From Flavobacteriales bacterium UBA2669 (GTDB taxonomy: Bacteria > Bacteroidota > Bacteroidia > Flavobacteriales_E > Vicingaceae), in assembly GCA_002359215.1 (NCBI GenBank), contig DEMN01000008.1:1-64000 (forward strand): DNA of 64,000 bases, written 5' to 3'. The notes below the pieces were generated by a model. The model searched no databases. It saw nothing but the letters and a program-made list of their open reading frames with translations, and had not been told where the DNA came from. The translations under genes and the position numbers were made by a program. Positions 16,789-24,484 of the stretch are shown in pieces; within the stretch, counting starts at the first letter, position 1; every line of letters begins with the position of its first letter.

Positions 16789-18012
16789 TTAGTATGTTTT
16801 TGATGTTATATAATTGATTTTTGCTACAGCAATTTGGTATTGAGTCAAGGCTGAGGCTCTAATTTTCTGGTATTTCAATAATTGTTGCTGCATTCTCAAT
16901 ACTTCTTCGAACTCTTTGCCCGAATTTCCATACGAAGTAAAAAGCAAACTCAACGATTGTTCTGCTGTTTGTATTTGCTGTTCATAAAGTGCTAAAAGCT
17001 GCTCCTGTTGTTGAATTTCAAACCATACCATTTCATAATTAGATAGTAGGTTATTCGTCATTTCTTCTTTTTGATACGCATAACTTTCCTGCATCAATTG
17101 AGCTTCTTTTACAGAAGCGTTGTACTTCCCCCTGAAAATAGGAATAGTCATTGTAACCATTGGCATTATTACATCTTTACCATTATCAGGCATGGTTACA
17201 TCACTGCGTTTACCCACCATAACATAATCCAGCCCAATTCCAAATTTTGGCAATCCTTGCTTATGTGTCGCTAATTCTGTGGCTTTACTTGCTTCCAATT
17301 TTAAATCCAATGCTTTTAATGTTGGATTAGTAGTAAGCAAAGAGTCTTTACGGAAATTTTCCGGAAGGTTTTCTGTTTTTAAAGAGTCCATTAATACTAT
17401 TTGTTCATTTTCTGGTCGGTTAAGTAATTTATTGAAAATTGTTGTAAGAGGTTTTTCTTTCTCTTTCAAAATATACAGGTTGGTTTGTGCATCTTTCAGC
17501 ATAATATCTACCCGTAATACATCTACCATAGATCCATTTCCGTTTTCAAACTTTTTGGTTGTAATGGTTTTGTATGACTCAAGAATATTGATGTTTTGCT
17601 CTTCAATTTTTATCCAATCATTTAATTCATACAAGGGATAGAAAGCAGCGGCCACCTTAAAATATAGTTTATTCCGAGCATCCATAAAAAGTTGAAATTT
17701 TGCTTCAGCCATTAATGCAGCAGCATCACCTTGTGTTTTTAAAGCTCCAAACCAAGGAAACATTTGTGTAAGAGAGAATCTTGCCTGTTGTGGGCCAACA
17801 CGTGTTTCTACAGGAGAAATAAAATATCCGAAAGAAAACGTAGGGTCGGGCAGACTGTTAGCTTGCGAAACTCTCTGCAAAGCTGCTTCAAACTCTTTGT
17901 GTTTGGCTTTAAGTTCAGGATTGTTTTCTGATGCTATTTTAAAATAATCATCTATGGTTTGTGCATGTAAATTGGATGTTAGAAGATAGAAGATAGATGT
18001 TAGAATAACCAT
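16789..18012 (-). CDS. cusC: CusC-like TolC-family outer membrane channel
   Basis: Outer-membrane channel of the tripartite metal efflux pump, 407 residues from the chosen ATG. The mature part starts at AQTIDDYFKIASENNPELKA and shows the usual two-fold TolC repeat with long coiled-coil helices. The upstream open frame (to 18180) is unreliable because it runs through 7-bp repeats and a gene remnant. I chose the ATG at 18012, giving a signal of MVILTSIFYLLTSNLHAQ, or the GTG at 18021 just upstream, which adds an Arg. The hydrophobic core of this signal is itself encoded by the 7-bp repeats at 17978-18005. The start remains uncertain; the family assignment is firm. Confidence 0.85.
   Translation of the reverse strand: MVILTSIFYLLTSNLHAQTIDDYFKIASENNPELKAKHKEFEAALQRVSQANSLPDPTFSFGYFISPVETRVGPQQARFSLTQMFPWFGALKTQGDAAALMAEAKFQLFMDARNKLYFKVAAAFYPLYELNDWIKIEEQNINILESYKTITTKKFENGNGSMVDVLRVDIMLKDAQTNLYILKEKEKPLTTIFNKLLNRPENEQIVLMDSLKTENLPENFRKDSLLTTNPTLKALDLKLEASKATELATHKQGLPKFGIGLDYVMVGKRSDVTMPDNGKDVIMPMVTMTIPIFRGKYNASVKEAQLMQESYAYQKEEMTNNLLSNYEMVWFEIQQQEQLLALYEQQIQTAEQSLSLLFTSYGNSGKEFEEVLRMQQQLLKYQKIRASALTQYQIAVAKINYITSKTY
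17978..18005 (+). repeat. 7-bp tandem repeats, array A (inside cusC signal sequence)
   Basis: Four consecutive heptamers read GTTAGAA, GATAGAA, GATAGAT, GTTAGAA on the plus strand. Read on the minus strand they encode the core LTSIFYLLTS of the CusC signal peptide. They are inverted relative to arrays B and C, and ATGTTAGAA at 17997-18005 pairs exactly with TTCTAACAT at 18030-18038. Confidence 0.85.
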
Positions 18013-18029
18013 TCGAAACACCTTACGGT

Positions 18030-18085
18030 TTCTAACATATAACCTCTGATTTTTATCTTCTAAAAACCAAGTTCTAATCTCTAAT
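18030..18085 (-). repeat. 7-bp tandem repeats, array B
   Basis: Eight consecutive heptamers on the plus strand: TTCTAAC, ATATAAC, CTCTGAT, TTTTATC, TTCTAAA, AACCAAG, TTCTAAT, CTCTAAT. Phase is kept for all 56 bases although the units are degenerate. The array abuts exactly the stop codon of the four-helix-bundle remnant at 18086. Confidence 0.85.
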
Positions 18086-18202
18086 TTACTTTTCATAACT
18101 TTTCCAGTTTTGATGTAATTTGTTAAGCATTTTTCCAATTTGTTCGAGCTCATCCATATGTTTTTTATAAGTAGATTCATCGATGTATTTACATTCTAAC
18201 TT
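18086..18202 (-). pseudogene. C-terminal remnant of a four-helix-bundle (S23/IVP-like) protein gene
   Basis: On the minus strand a 38-codon open stretch ends in TAA and reads, in part, CKYIDESTYKKHMDELEQIG and then KMLNKLHQNW. This matches the C-terminal helix pattern of bacterial four-helix-bundle proteins related to the 23S rRNA intervening-sequence protein (a Y-I-D/S-E-x-x-Y then E-I-G-K-M-L-N-x-L pattern). The first about 80 residues of such proteins are missing, and the frame is closed upstream by a stop at 18203. It lies between two 7-bp repeat arrays. The family call is from memory of the pattern; the truncation is seen directly. Confidence 0.6.
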
Positions 18203-18235
18203 TTAATTTCTAACCTCTAGCCTTTAGCTTCCTTT
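18194..18235 (-). repeat. 7-bp tandem repeats, array C (runs into the cusA 3' end)
   Basis: Six units on the plus strand: TTCTAAC, TTTTAAT, TTCTAAC, CTCTAGC, CTTTAGC, TTCCTTT. The array contains the cusA stop codon and encodes its last residues, KLKARG. It is in the same orientation as array B. Confidence 0.8.
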
Positions 18236-21200
18236 CTTCTCTAATAGCGTACAAAACAGGTACAACAAAATAGGTTATTGCCGCAAAAACCATCCCTCCA
18301 AAAGCAGGTATTGCCATAGGAATCATAATATCTGATCCACGACCTGATGAAGTAAGAATTGGCAGCAACGCAATAATAGTTGTAGCAGATGTCATTATTG
18401 CCGGTTTAATTCTTCGTTGCCCGGCTTCTACAATTGCCATTCTTATTCCTTTAAGGGTGTCTGTTTTATTTTTTTCAAAACTTTGATCTAAATAAGTAGT
18501 CATTAATACTCCATCATCGGTTGCTAATCCAAAAAGAGCAATAAATCCCACCCAAACAGCTACGCTTAAATTAATTGTGTGTACTTGAAACAAGTCCCTC
18601 ATATTGGTTCCAAAAATGGTAATATCTATAAACCATGGCTGCCCGTAAAGCCACAACACAAAGAAACCTCCACTAAACGCCATTGCTATTCCGGTAAATA
18701 CCATTAATGATGTTGTAATTGACTTGAATTGAAAATAAAGAATGAGAAAGACTATCATTAAAACTAAAGGAACAATAATAGCAAGGCGTTTTTCAGCTCG
18801 CACCTGATTTTCATAACTTCCCGAAAATTTATAACTAATCCCCGCAGGAACTATCAATTCTCCGGCATCAATTTTATCTTGAATCATTTTTTGAGCATCA
18901 TTAACTACTCCCACTTCCGAAAAACTTTCTTTTTTATCAAATAACACATAGCCCACCAAAAAAGTTTCTTCGCTTTTAATCGCTTGTGGACCACGCACAT
19001 ATTCAAAATCAATAAGTTGTGAAAGCGGTATTTGTGCTCCTGTAGGAGTTGACATTAAAATACTTCCCAATGATTCCGGATTATCACGAAGCTCTCTAGG
19101 GTAACGAACTCTAACAGGAAAACGCTCTCGACCTTCAACCGTTGTTGTAATCTTCATTCCACCAATAGCAGTTTCAATAGTTTGTTGAATATCTTCTATG
19201 CTCAATCCATATCTGGCAATTTCTTCTCTGTTGATATTAAGGTGTAAGTAAGGTTTGCCAACTATTCGGTCAGCAAATACCGCTTCAGATTTAACACTTG
19301 GCACTTTTTTCAAAACCTCTTCTAACTGCATTCCAAACACTTCAATAGATGTTAAATCCGGTCCATACACCTTTATTCCCATAGGAGCTCGCATTCCTGT
19401 TTGTAGCATCACCAATCGTGTTTCTATAGGTTGTAATTTTGGTGCAGAAGTTAATCCCGGTATTTTGCTTACGTTCACAATTTCACCCCAAATATCATCT
19501 GGCGATTGTATGTGTGATCTCCAATTGCGAAAATAACTTCCATTATCATCAGGTATTAAAACTTGACTGTTTACTCCTCTTAATAATGCTTCCTCATTAG
19601 AAAGCGTATCTCCATTATTAAGTATAAAACGATTGTTTTTATCTACTTTAAAACGAACTCGATGTCCTTTCTCATTAAGCATGTATTCCGGATGATAATT
19701 AATGATATTTTCGTACATAGAAATTGGAGCCGGATCTAATGCAGATTCTACCCTTCCTAGTTTTCCCACAGCCATATCAACTTCAGGAATATTAGTCAAT
19801 AACATGTCTAATTGAGCTAAAGTGTTTTTATTGTATTCTATTCCCGAATGAGGCATAGATGTAGGCATTAGCAAAAAGCTGCCTTCGTTGAGCGAGGGCA
19901 TAAATTCTTTTCCCATTCCCGGAAAAGTTTTATCTAAACCTTGCCAAACACTTGTTGTTCTAACATCTACATGTATAACATCAAAACCTTTAGATGCAAA
20001 ACCAAAAACAGCACTGAATCCAAACCATATTATAACTCCGAGAAAAATTAAAAAAGAAGGAATAAAAAGAAAGATTTTTTTATGGTCTAAGCACCATTTT
20101 AAAATAGATTTATAGTAATGTTCCAGAAGTGAAAACATACCTAAAATAAACCCCACCAACAAGGCTACAAAAACCACATTTAACATGAGGCTTTTGCTTG
20201 CTCCTAAAGGAAGCCAATATTTAGCTAAAAGCCATATAACCCCTACAACTACAATAATTATTTCTGAATTATTTAACAGCCAATTTGCTATTTTTTTAAG
20301 CTTGTTTTTTTGTTCATCATTATTTTCCGAATCAGAACTTGCGTTAGCTAATTTTTTAGTGCTAACTTCCTTTAAAATTCCTGTTATTCCGAAAGCGAAT
20401 AAAATCGTTCCTGCCCAAAACTGACCCAGAAAAAAACAAGCTATTGCAACAGGAATTAGCCCAATATTAATTCCCTTCTGAATTTTTTTACTTTTAATTT
20501 TTGCACCAAAAAACCAATGAGCTAACATAGGAAGAATAAATAAAGCAACAATAAGGGCTGCAATAAGGGCGAATGTTTTTGTAAAAGCTAACGGTCCAAA
20601 TAATTTTCCTTCTGCTGCTTGCATCGTAAACACTGGAATAAAACTCACAATGGTGGTAGAAACAGCCGTTAAAATAGCTGAACTAACCTCTGAAGCTCCA
20701 TTATAAATGGTGTCAATTAGTTTTTGTCCCACAGGAGCTTCGTCAATGTGTTTAATAATGTTTTCCGAGAGAATTATTCCTAAATCTACCATTGTGCCAA
20801 TGGCAATAGCAATACCTGATAAAGCAACAATATTGGCATCAACGCCAAAATAACGCATTGCAATAAACACCATAAGTATTGCAATAGGCAATAAACTCGA
20901 AATAAGAAAAGAGGCTCGCAGGTTATATACCATTACGATAACAACCAAAATAACTATTAAAATTTGAAGCGACAACGCCTCCTCAAGTGTGCCAAGTGTT
21001 TCATAAATCAATCCCGAGCGATCATAAAATGGAACTATTGTCAACTGACTTTCGGTTCCGTTAGCAAGTATCTTTTTGGGTAATCCGGGACTTATTTCTT
21101 TTATTTTATCTTTAACATTATTAATTACATGCAACGGATTGGCTCCATAACGAGCCACCACAACGCCTCCCACGACCTCTGTTCCGCCTTTGTCTAATAA

Positions 21201-22073
21201 TCCTCTTCGTGTAGCAGGGCCTAAAGTAACAACACCTATGTCTTTTATTCTTATGGGTACATTTTCCTGAACAGCTACAACTGCTTTTTCTATGTCAGCA
21301 ACTTTTTTGATGTAACCCAACCCTCGCACTAAATATTCTGCTTGGTTTATTTCAATAGTTTTAGCCCCGACATCACGATTAGATTTTTGAACGGCTTGCA
21401 TTACTTTATGCAACGGTATGTTATATGCTTTTAAAGCATCCGGATTAACATCAATTTGGTATTCTTGTACAAACCCACCAATAGAAGCAACTTCAGAAAC
21501 CCCTTCTGTAGCATTTAATCCATATTTTACATAAAAATCCTGAACTGCTCGTATTTCATGTAAATCCCAACCACCTGTTGGGTTTCCGTCTTTATCTCTA
21601 CCCTCAATGGTGTACCAATACACTTGACCTAAAGCGGTTGCATCAGGACCAAGAGCAGGTTGAACACCATCAGGGAGTAATCCGGCAGGTAATGAGCTTA
21701 ATTTTTCAAGAATTCTTGATCGAGACCAATAAAATTCTATATCTTCAGAAAAAATGATGAAGATACTGGAAAATCCAAAAACCGAAGTACTTCGGATAGA
21801 TTTAACACCCGGAATACCTAACAAATAAGTTGTTAAGGGATAAGAAATTTGATTTTCAATATCTTGTGGAGAGCGACCTTGCCATTGTGTAAAAACAATT
21901 TGTTGGTTTTCGCCAATATCAGGAATAGCATCCACAGGAACCGGGTCTGAAGGTAATGCTCCAACCTGCCAACCAAAAGGAGCTGTTATAACTCCCCATG
22001 CTACAAAAACCAACAAAACAATAAGTGTAACTAACTTATTATGAAGGAAATATTTTAATGCTTTATTTAACAT
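18210..22073 (-). CDS. cusA: CusA/CzcA-family RND heavy-metal efflux pump, long form
   Basis: Inner-membrane proton-driven pump of the tripartite Cus system, about 1287 residues from the ATG at 22073 (an in-frame ATG at 22112 is less likely, since the first helix follows MLNKALKYFLHNKLV). Heavy-metal RND features are present: GEVIPDIGENQQ-like VDAIPDIGENQQIVFTQWQG near the start, GIAIAIGTMVDLGIILSENI in TM4, and an ATDDGVLMTTYLDQ segment near the C terminus. It is longer than the roughly 1040 residues of classical CusA, because about 200 residues with extra hydrophobic helices are inserted after TM6 (around residues 535-730). The last codons lie in 7-bp repeats. Confidence 0.93.
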   Translation of the reverse strand: MLNKALKYFLHNKLVTLIVLLVFVAWGVITAPFGWQVGALPSDPVPVDAIPDIGENQQIVFTQWQGRSPQDIENQISYPLTTYLLGIPGVKSIRSTSVFGFSSIFIIFSEDIEFYWSRSRILEKLSSLPAGLLPDGVQPALGPDATALGQVYWYTIEGRDKDGNPTGGWDLHEIRAVQDFYVKYGLNATEGVSEVASIGGFVQEYQIDVNPDALKAYNIPLHKVMQAVQKSNRDVGAKTIEINQAEYLVRGLGYIKKVADIEKAVVAVQENVPIRIKDIGVVTLGPATRRGLLDKGGTEVVGGVVVARYGANPLHVINNVKDKIKEISPGLPKKILANGTESQLTIVPFYDRSGLIYETLGTLEEALSLQILIVILVVIVMVYNLRASFLISSLLPIAILMVFIAMRYFGVDANIVALSGIAIAIGTMVDLGIILSENIIKHIDEAPVGQKLIDTIYNGASEVSSAILTAVSTTIVSFIPVFTMQAAEGKLFGPLAFTKTFALIAALIVALFILPMLAHWFFGAKIKSKKIQKGINIGLIPVAIACFFLGQFWAGTILFAFGITGILKEVSTKKLANASSDSENNDEQKNKLKKIANWLLNNSEIIIVVVGVIWLLAKYWLPLGASKSLMLNVVFVALLVGFILGMFSLLEHYYKSILKWCLDHKKIFLFIPSFLIFLGVIIWFGFSAVFGFASKGFDVIHVDVRTTSVWQGLDKTFPGMGKEFMPSLNEGSFLLMPTSMPHSGIEYNKNTLAQLDMLLTNIPEVDMAVGKLGRVESALDPAPISMYENIINYHPEYMLNEKGHRVRFKVDKNNRFILNNGDTLSNEEALLRGVNSQVLIPDDNGSYFRNWRSHIQSPDDIWGEIVNVSKIPGLTSAPKLQPIETRLVMLQTGMRAPMGIKVYGPDLTSIEVFGMQLEEVLKKVPSVKSEAVFADRIVGKPYLHLNINREEIARYGLSIEDIQQTIETAIGGMKITTTVEGRERFPVRVRYPRELRDNPESLGSILMSTPTGAQIPLSQLIDFEYVRGPQAIKSEETFLVGYVLFDKKESFSEVGVVNDAQKMIQDKIDAGELIVPAGISYKFSGSYENQVRAEKRLAIIVPLVLMIVFLILYFQFKSITTSLMVFTGIAMAFSGGFFVLWLYGQPWFIDITIFGTNMRDLFQVHTINLSVAVWVGFIALFGLATDDGVLMTTYLDQSFEKNKTDTLKGIRMAIVEAGQRRIKPAIMTSATTIIALLPILTSSGRGSDIMIPMAIPAFGGMVFAAITYFVVPVLYAIREERKLKARG

Positions 22074-22168
22074 AGTCTTAATGAATTGATGTGCAAATAA
22101 GTGATTGTGCAAAAAGATTTAACGCACAAAAAATACTGTTGATACTAAAAAATATCACGCATCTTATT

Positions 22169-22184
22169 CCCGATAATTATCGGG
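22169..22184. repeat. 16-bp perfect palindrome CCCGATAATTATCGGG
   Basis: A GC-ended perfect palindrome between the cusA start and the HYC_CC_PP stop. There is no T run after it on either strand, so it is not a clear terminator. It resembles dispersed REP-like palindromes of Bacteroidota, though only one copy was noticed here. Confidence 0.6.
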
Positions 22185-22194
22185 GGCACAAAAA

Positions 22195-22608
22195 TTAAAT
22201 TAAGAAAGACTGAAAAAGCACAGGAATGTCTTTTTCTGGTAAAGGAACTTTATATGTTTTATAAGTTATAAATTCTTCTTCATTTTGGGGTAATGAAAAT
22301 AAAATAATTACCACATTTAATAAAGATGTAGCATGTTTTATATTTACTTCCACTTTTGAAGTCTGAAAATTATCTTTAATAGAGTATTGTATTAACTGTG
22401 TATCACAACAGTCTTTCTTTGTCATTTGTGAATGGTCTTCACATGGAAAATCTTTATCTTTTTCCATTCCACAACCAAAATCAGAAGTATCTAGTAAAAA
22501 TGAATGTTTAAATACATGACCACCACAAAAATGCGTAGCAAAACTTAGATGAGAAGAGCTCGCTAAGAAAAACAGTGCTAAAAATATGGCTGCTACTTTT
22601 TTAAACAT
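22195..22608 (-). CDS. HYC_CC_PP-type small secreted metal-associated protein
   Basis: A 137-residue protein with a signal peptide (about 1-25). The conserved pattern follows: THFCGGHVFKHSF, then FGCGMEKDKDFPCEDHS, then KKDCCDTQLIQYS. This matches the HYC_CC_PP family of Bacteroidota, named for its motifs and often found beside copper efflux genes. The Cys and His residues suggest envelope metal binding. It is the first gene of the cusA-cusC-cusB direction and lies 122 bp upstream of the cusA start, with a palindrome in the gap. Confidence 0.8.
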   Translation of the reverse strand: MFKKVAAIFLALFFLASSSHLSFATHFCGGHVFKHSFLLDTSDFGCGMEKDKDFPCEDHSQMTKKDCCDTQLIQYSIKDNFQTSKVEVNIKHATSLLNVVIILFSLPQNEEEFITYKTYKVPLPEKDIPVLFQSFLI

Positions 22609-22703
22609 AATGCTAAATTATTAAAAAAACTTCAAGTAAGAGGTTTTTAACAATAATTAATATTAGCTATCCTACTTTTTTATACTTATTTTAGTCAAAG
22701 GAC

Positions 22704-22733
22704 TTGTGTTTATTTTTAATTCAACTATATTTG
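22704..22733 (+). promoter_or_regulatory. Promoter of tRNA-Ala
   Basis: TTG at 22704-22706, a 19-bp spacer and TATATTTG at 22726-22733 followed by C form a near-perfect Bacteroidota promoter (TTG-N19-TAnnTTTG). The tRNA begins 15 bases later. Confidence 0.8.
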
Positions 22734-22748
22734 CAGCAAATACTTTTA

Positions 22749-22822
22749 GGGGATGTAGCTCAGTTGGCTAGAGCGCTTGACTGGCAGTCAAGAGGTCGTG
22801 GGTTCGAATCCCATCTTCTCCA
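22749..22822 (+). tRNA. tRNA-Ala (anticodon GGC)
   Basis: A 74-base cloverleaf. The acceptor arm GGGGATG pairs with CTTCTCC, with one T-T mismatch. The D arm is GCTC/GAGC, the anticodon stem CTTGA/TCAAG with loop CTGGCAG, and the T arm GTGGG-TTCGAAT-CCCAT. The anticodon GGC reads GCC/GCU alanine codons. The discriminator is A, and CCA is not encoded. A strong promoter lies just upstream and a terminator-like hairpin downstream. Confidence 0.93.
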
Positions 22823-22827
22823 CTGCG

Positions 22828-22864
22828 GAATTCAATTGAATTGAAATCAGTCGAATTCTTTTTT
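22828..22864 (+). terminator. Probable terminator after tRNA-Ala
   Basis: GAATTC at 22828-22833 can pair with GAATTC at 22853-22858, and a TTCTTTTTT tract follows. The stem is short and the loop long, so this is only moderate evidence. Confidence 0.45.
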
Positions 22865-22883
22865 CCTCTCTAATTACTAGCAT

Positions 22884-23552
22884 TTGAAGTCCCTACACAA
22901 ATATTTAAGCTATTTAGTTCGTTTTGTTGTTGAAGATAGCTCTTCACTACATAACGACAAACTAATTGTTGCTATTCAGGATGGAAAATACGTACTCAAC
23001 ACCCAAAACGCTAACTATTCTTTTGGCAGCCTGCATAGGGTTTTTCAAAAAGCGTTTAAAATTATTAACCTAAAAGAAAGAAATTTTTCTTCTTGCTTAC
23101 TGTTAGGAGGAGGTGCCGGAAGTGTTCCCTCTATTTTGTACAAGGAGTTAAACTTAAACTTATTTACCACCGTAGTAGAAATTGACAAAGAAGTGATTCG
23201 ACTTGGCAAAAAGTATTTTAAGCTAGGAGATTACCCCAATCTTACAATTGTGAATGAGGATGCTTTTGTTTTTGTTTCTAACACCACCGAAACCTACGAT
23301 TTAATTGCCATAGATATTTTTAAAGACGTAATGGTTCCTGAACGTTTTATTTCTCCTGTGTTTTTCGATAACATAAAAAAACGACTCAATCCGAATGGTG
23401 TAGTTATTTTTAATTTTGTAAGCTTTGATTTTGAGACAAAACAACAGGTTAAAAACATAGAGCAACTACTCTCAAACGTTTTTAAAGCGTACAACATTAC
23501 TACCCATAAAATTGAAAGTATGAATAGAGTTTTTATTGTGGAAGAGGTTTAA
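22884..23552 (+). CDS. Spermidine-synthase-like SAM-binding methyltransferase-fold protein
   Basis: A 222-residue Rossmann-fold protein. SCLLLGGGAGSVPSILYKEL near residue 75 is the cofactor-binding glycine loop. VVEIDKEVIRLGKKYF is the acidic loop, and YDLIAIDIFKDVMVPERF holds the next strand with catalytic-type Asp. The pattern is that of polyamine-synthase-related proteins, but the gatekeeper motifs of true spermidine synthases are not clear. No ATG is available at the 5' end, so I chose the TTG at 22884. It is convergent with the HMA-MauE gene. The substrate is unknown. Confidence 0.75.
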   Translation: MKSLHKYLSYLVRFVVEDSSSLHNDKLIVAIQDGKYVLNTQNANYSFGSLHRVFQKAFKIINLKERNFSSCLLLGGGAGSVPSILYKELNLNLFTTVVEIDKEVIRLGKKYFKLGDYPNLTIVNEDAFVFVSNTTETYDLIAIDIFKDVMVPERFISPVFFDNIKKRLNPNGVVIFNFVSFDFETKQQVKNIEQLLSNVFKAYNITTHKIESMNRVFIVEEV

Positions 23553-23683
23553 CCAAGAGTTTTAGTATCAACATAATAACGAATAACAAATATTAATTGT
23601 AAAATACCTATTAAAAAAAATAGCAATTTTAGTTTGTGCCAAAACTTCTACTTCATCCATAAATTATTAGTTACCAGATTTTT

Positions 23684-24400
23684 TTAACCCAACGCCATTA
23701 TTAACATTCCAAGACTCATTATAATCATTAATCCATCTTCTATAATGGTTACTGTACTCATTGGTAGATTAAAAACATCTCCCAAACAAGCACATTTAAT
23801 CGTTTTTTTGTCCAATACGGTTTGTAAAACTCCAATAATACTTACTGACATCACCACAAATGTTAAGCTATTTGTTATGATTGGGTTGAAATTAATCAGA
23901 AATGCTATCCCTAATAATAATTCTGTAAAAGCATAGATGTAACCCCAAGCTGGAAATTTCCGTGCTATGATATCATACATTAAATAACTGTCCTTAAATT
24001 CTTTTAAGTTCAACATCTTAAAAAACGAAAAAGTCAAAAAGAATCCTGCCATAAAGTGCCGCATCCATCTTGAAATATCTATGTTTTCAAGAGTGAGTTC
24101 CACAAGGGTAGTAGTTAAAAAAATGTACACAAAGATGAGTAAAACAGGTTTGTAAGTAGTAAACCAAGATTTAGTTTGTTCTACTGCCTCATTGTGCTGT
24201 ATGGCAGAAATTTGATATTTGTCGTCTAATGCGTTTTGTAGATCGGACAAAGCAATGTGTTTTTCCATTGTAATGGTTGCGGCATTATTGTCTTTTGAAA
24301 CTTCTACAGCCGTTACATTATTTATGGATAACAAAGCCGATTTTACTTTAGCTTCACAGCTTCCACAGGTCATTCCTGTTAGTTGATAAGTATGTGTCAT
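23684..24400 (-). CDS. HMA domain fused to a MauE/DoxX-like membrane domain
   Basis: A 238-residue protein. Residues 1-70 form an HMA domain with GMTCGSCEAKVKSALL. The rest has four hydrophobic helices of the MauE/DoxX type, including HFMAGFFLTFSFFKMLNL and a conserved Cys pair in KCACLGDVFNLPMS. The family is common in copper gene neighbourhoods of Bacteroidota, and membrane metal transfer or redox handling are plausible roles. I chose the ATG at 24400 because it starts directly before the HMA strand. It is 84 bp downstream of the AraC gene and co-directional with it. Confidence 0.83.
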   Translation of the reverse strand: MTHTYQLTGMTCGSCEAKVKSALLSINNVTAVEVSKDNNAATITMEKHIALSDLQNALDDKYQISAIQHNEAVEQTKSWFTTYKPVLLIFVYIFLTTTLVELTLENIDISRWMRHFMAGFFLTFSFFKMLNLKEFKDSYLMYDIIARKFPAWGYIYAFTELLLGIAFLINFNPIITNSLTFVVMSVSIIGVLQTVLDKKTIKCACLGDVFNLPMSTVTIIEDGLMIIMSLGMLIMALG

Positions 24401-24484
24401 AATTTTATTTTTTTGATTATAACACAAAGGTCTATCCTTTTCAGTAATTAAATATTGTACTATTTTGGAATGAATTTGTAAAAT

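Noticed and set aside
18013..18180. An upstream extension of cusC to an ATG at 18180
   Set aside because: The extra 56 residues are read through repeats and the four-helix-bundle remnant in another frame, and place a hydrophilic stretch before the signal peptide.
23549..23660. A hydrophobic 32-codon minus-strand stretch (starting KFWHKLKLLFFLIG) before the HMA-MauE region
   Set aside because: There is an in-frame TAG two codons after the only ATG, no other start, and overlap with the methyltransferase stop. It is too short to separate from chance or to call a pseudogene.
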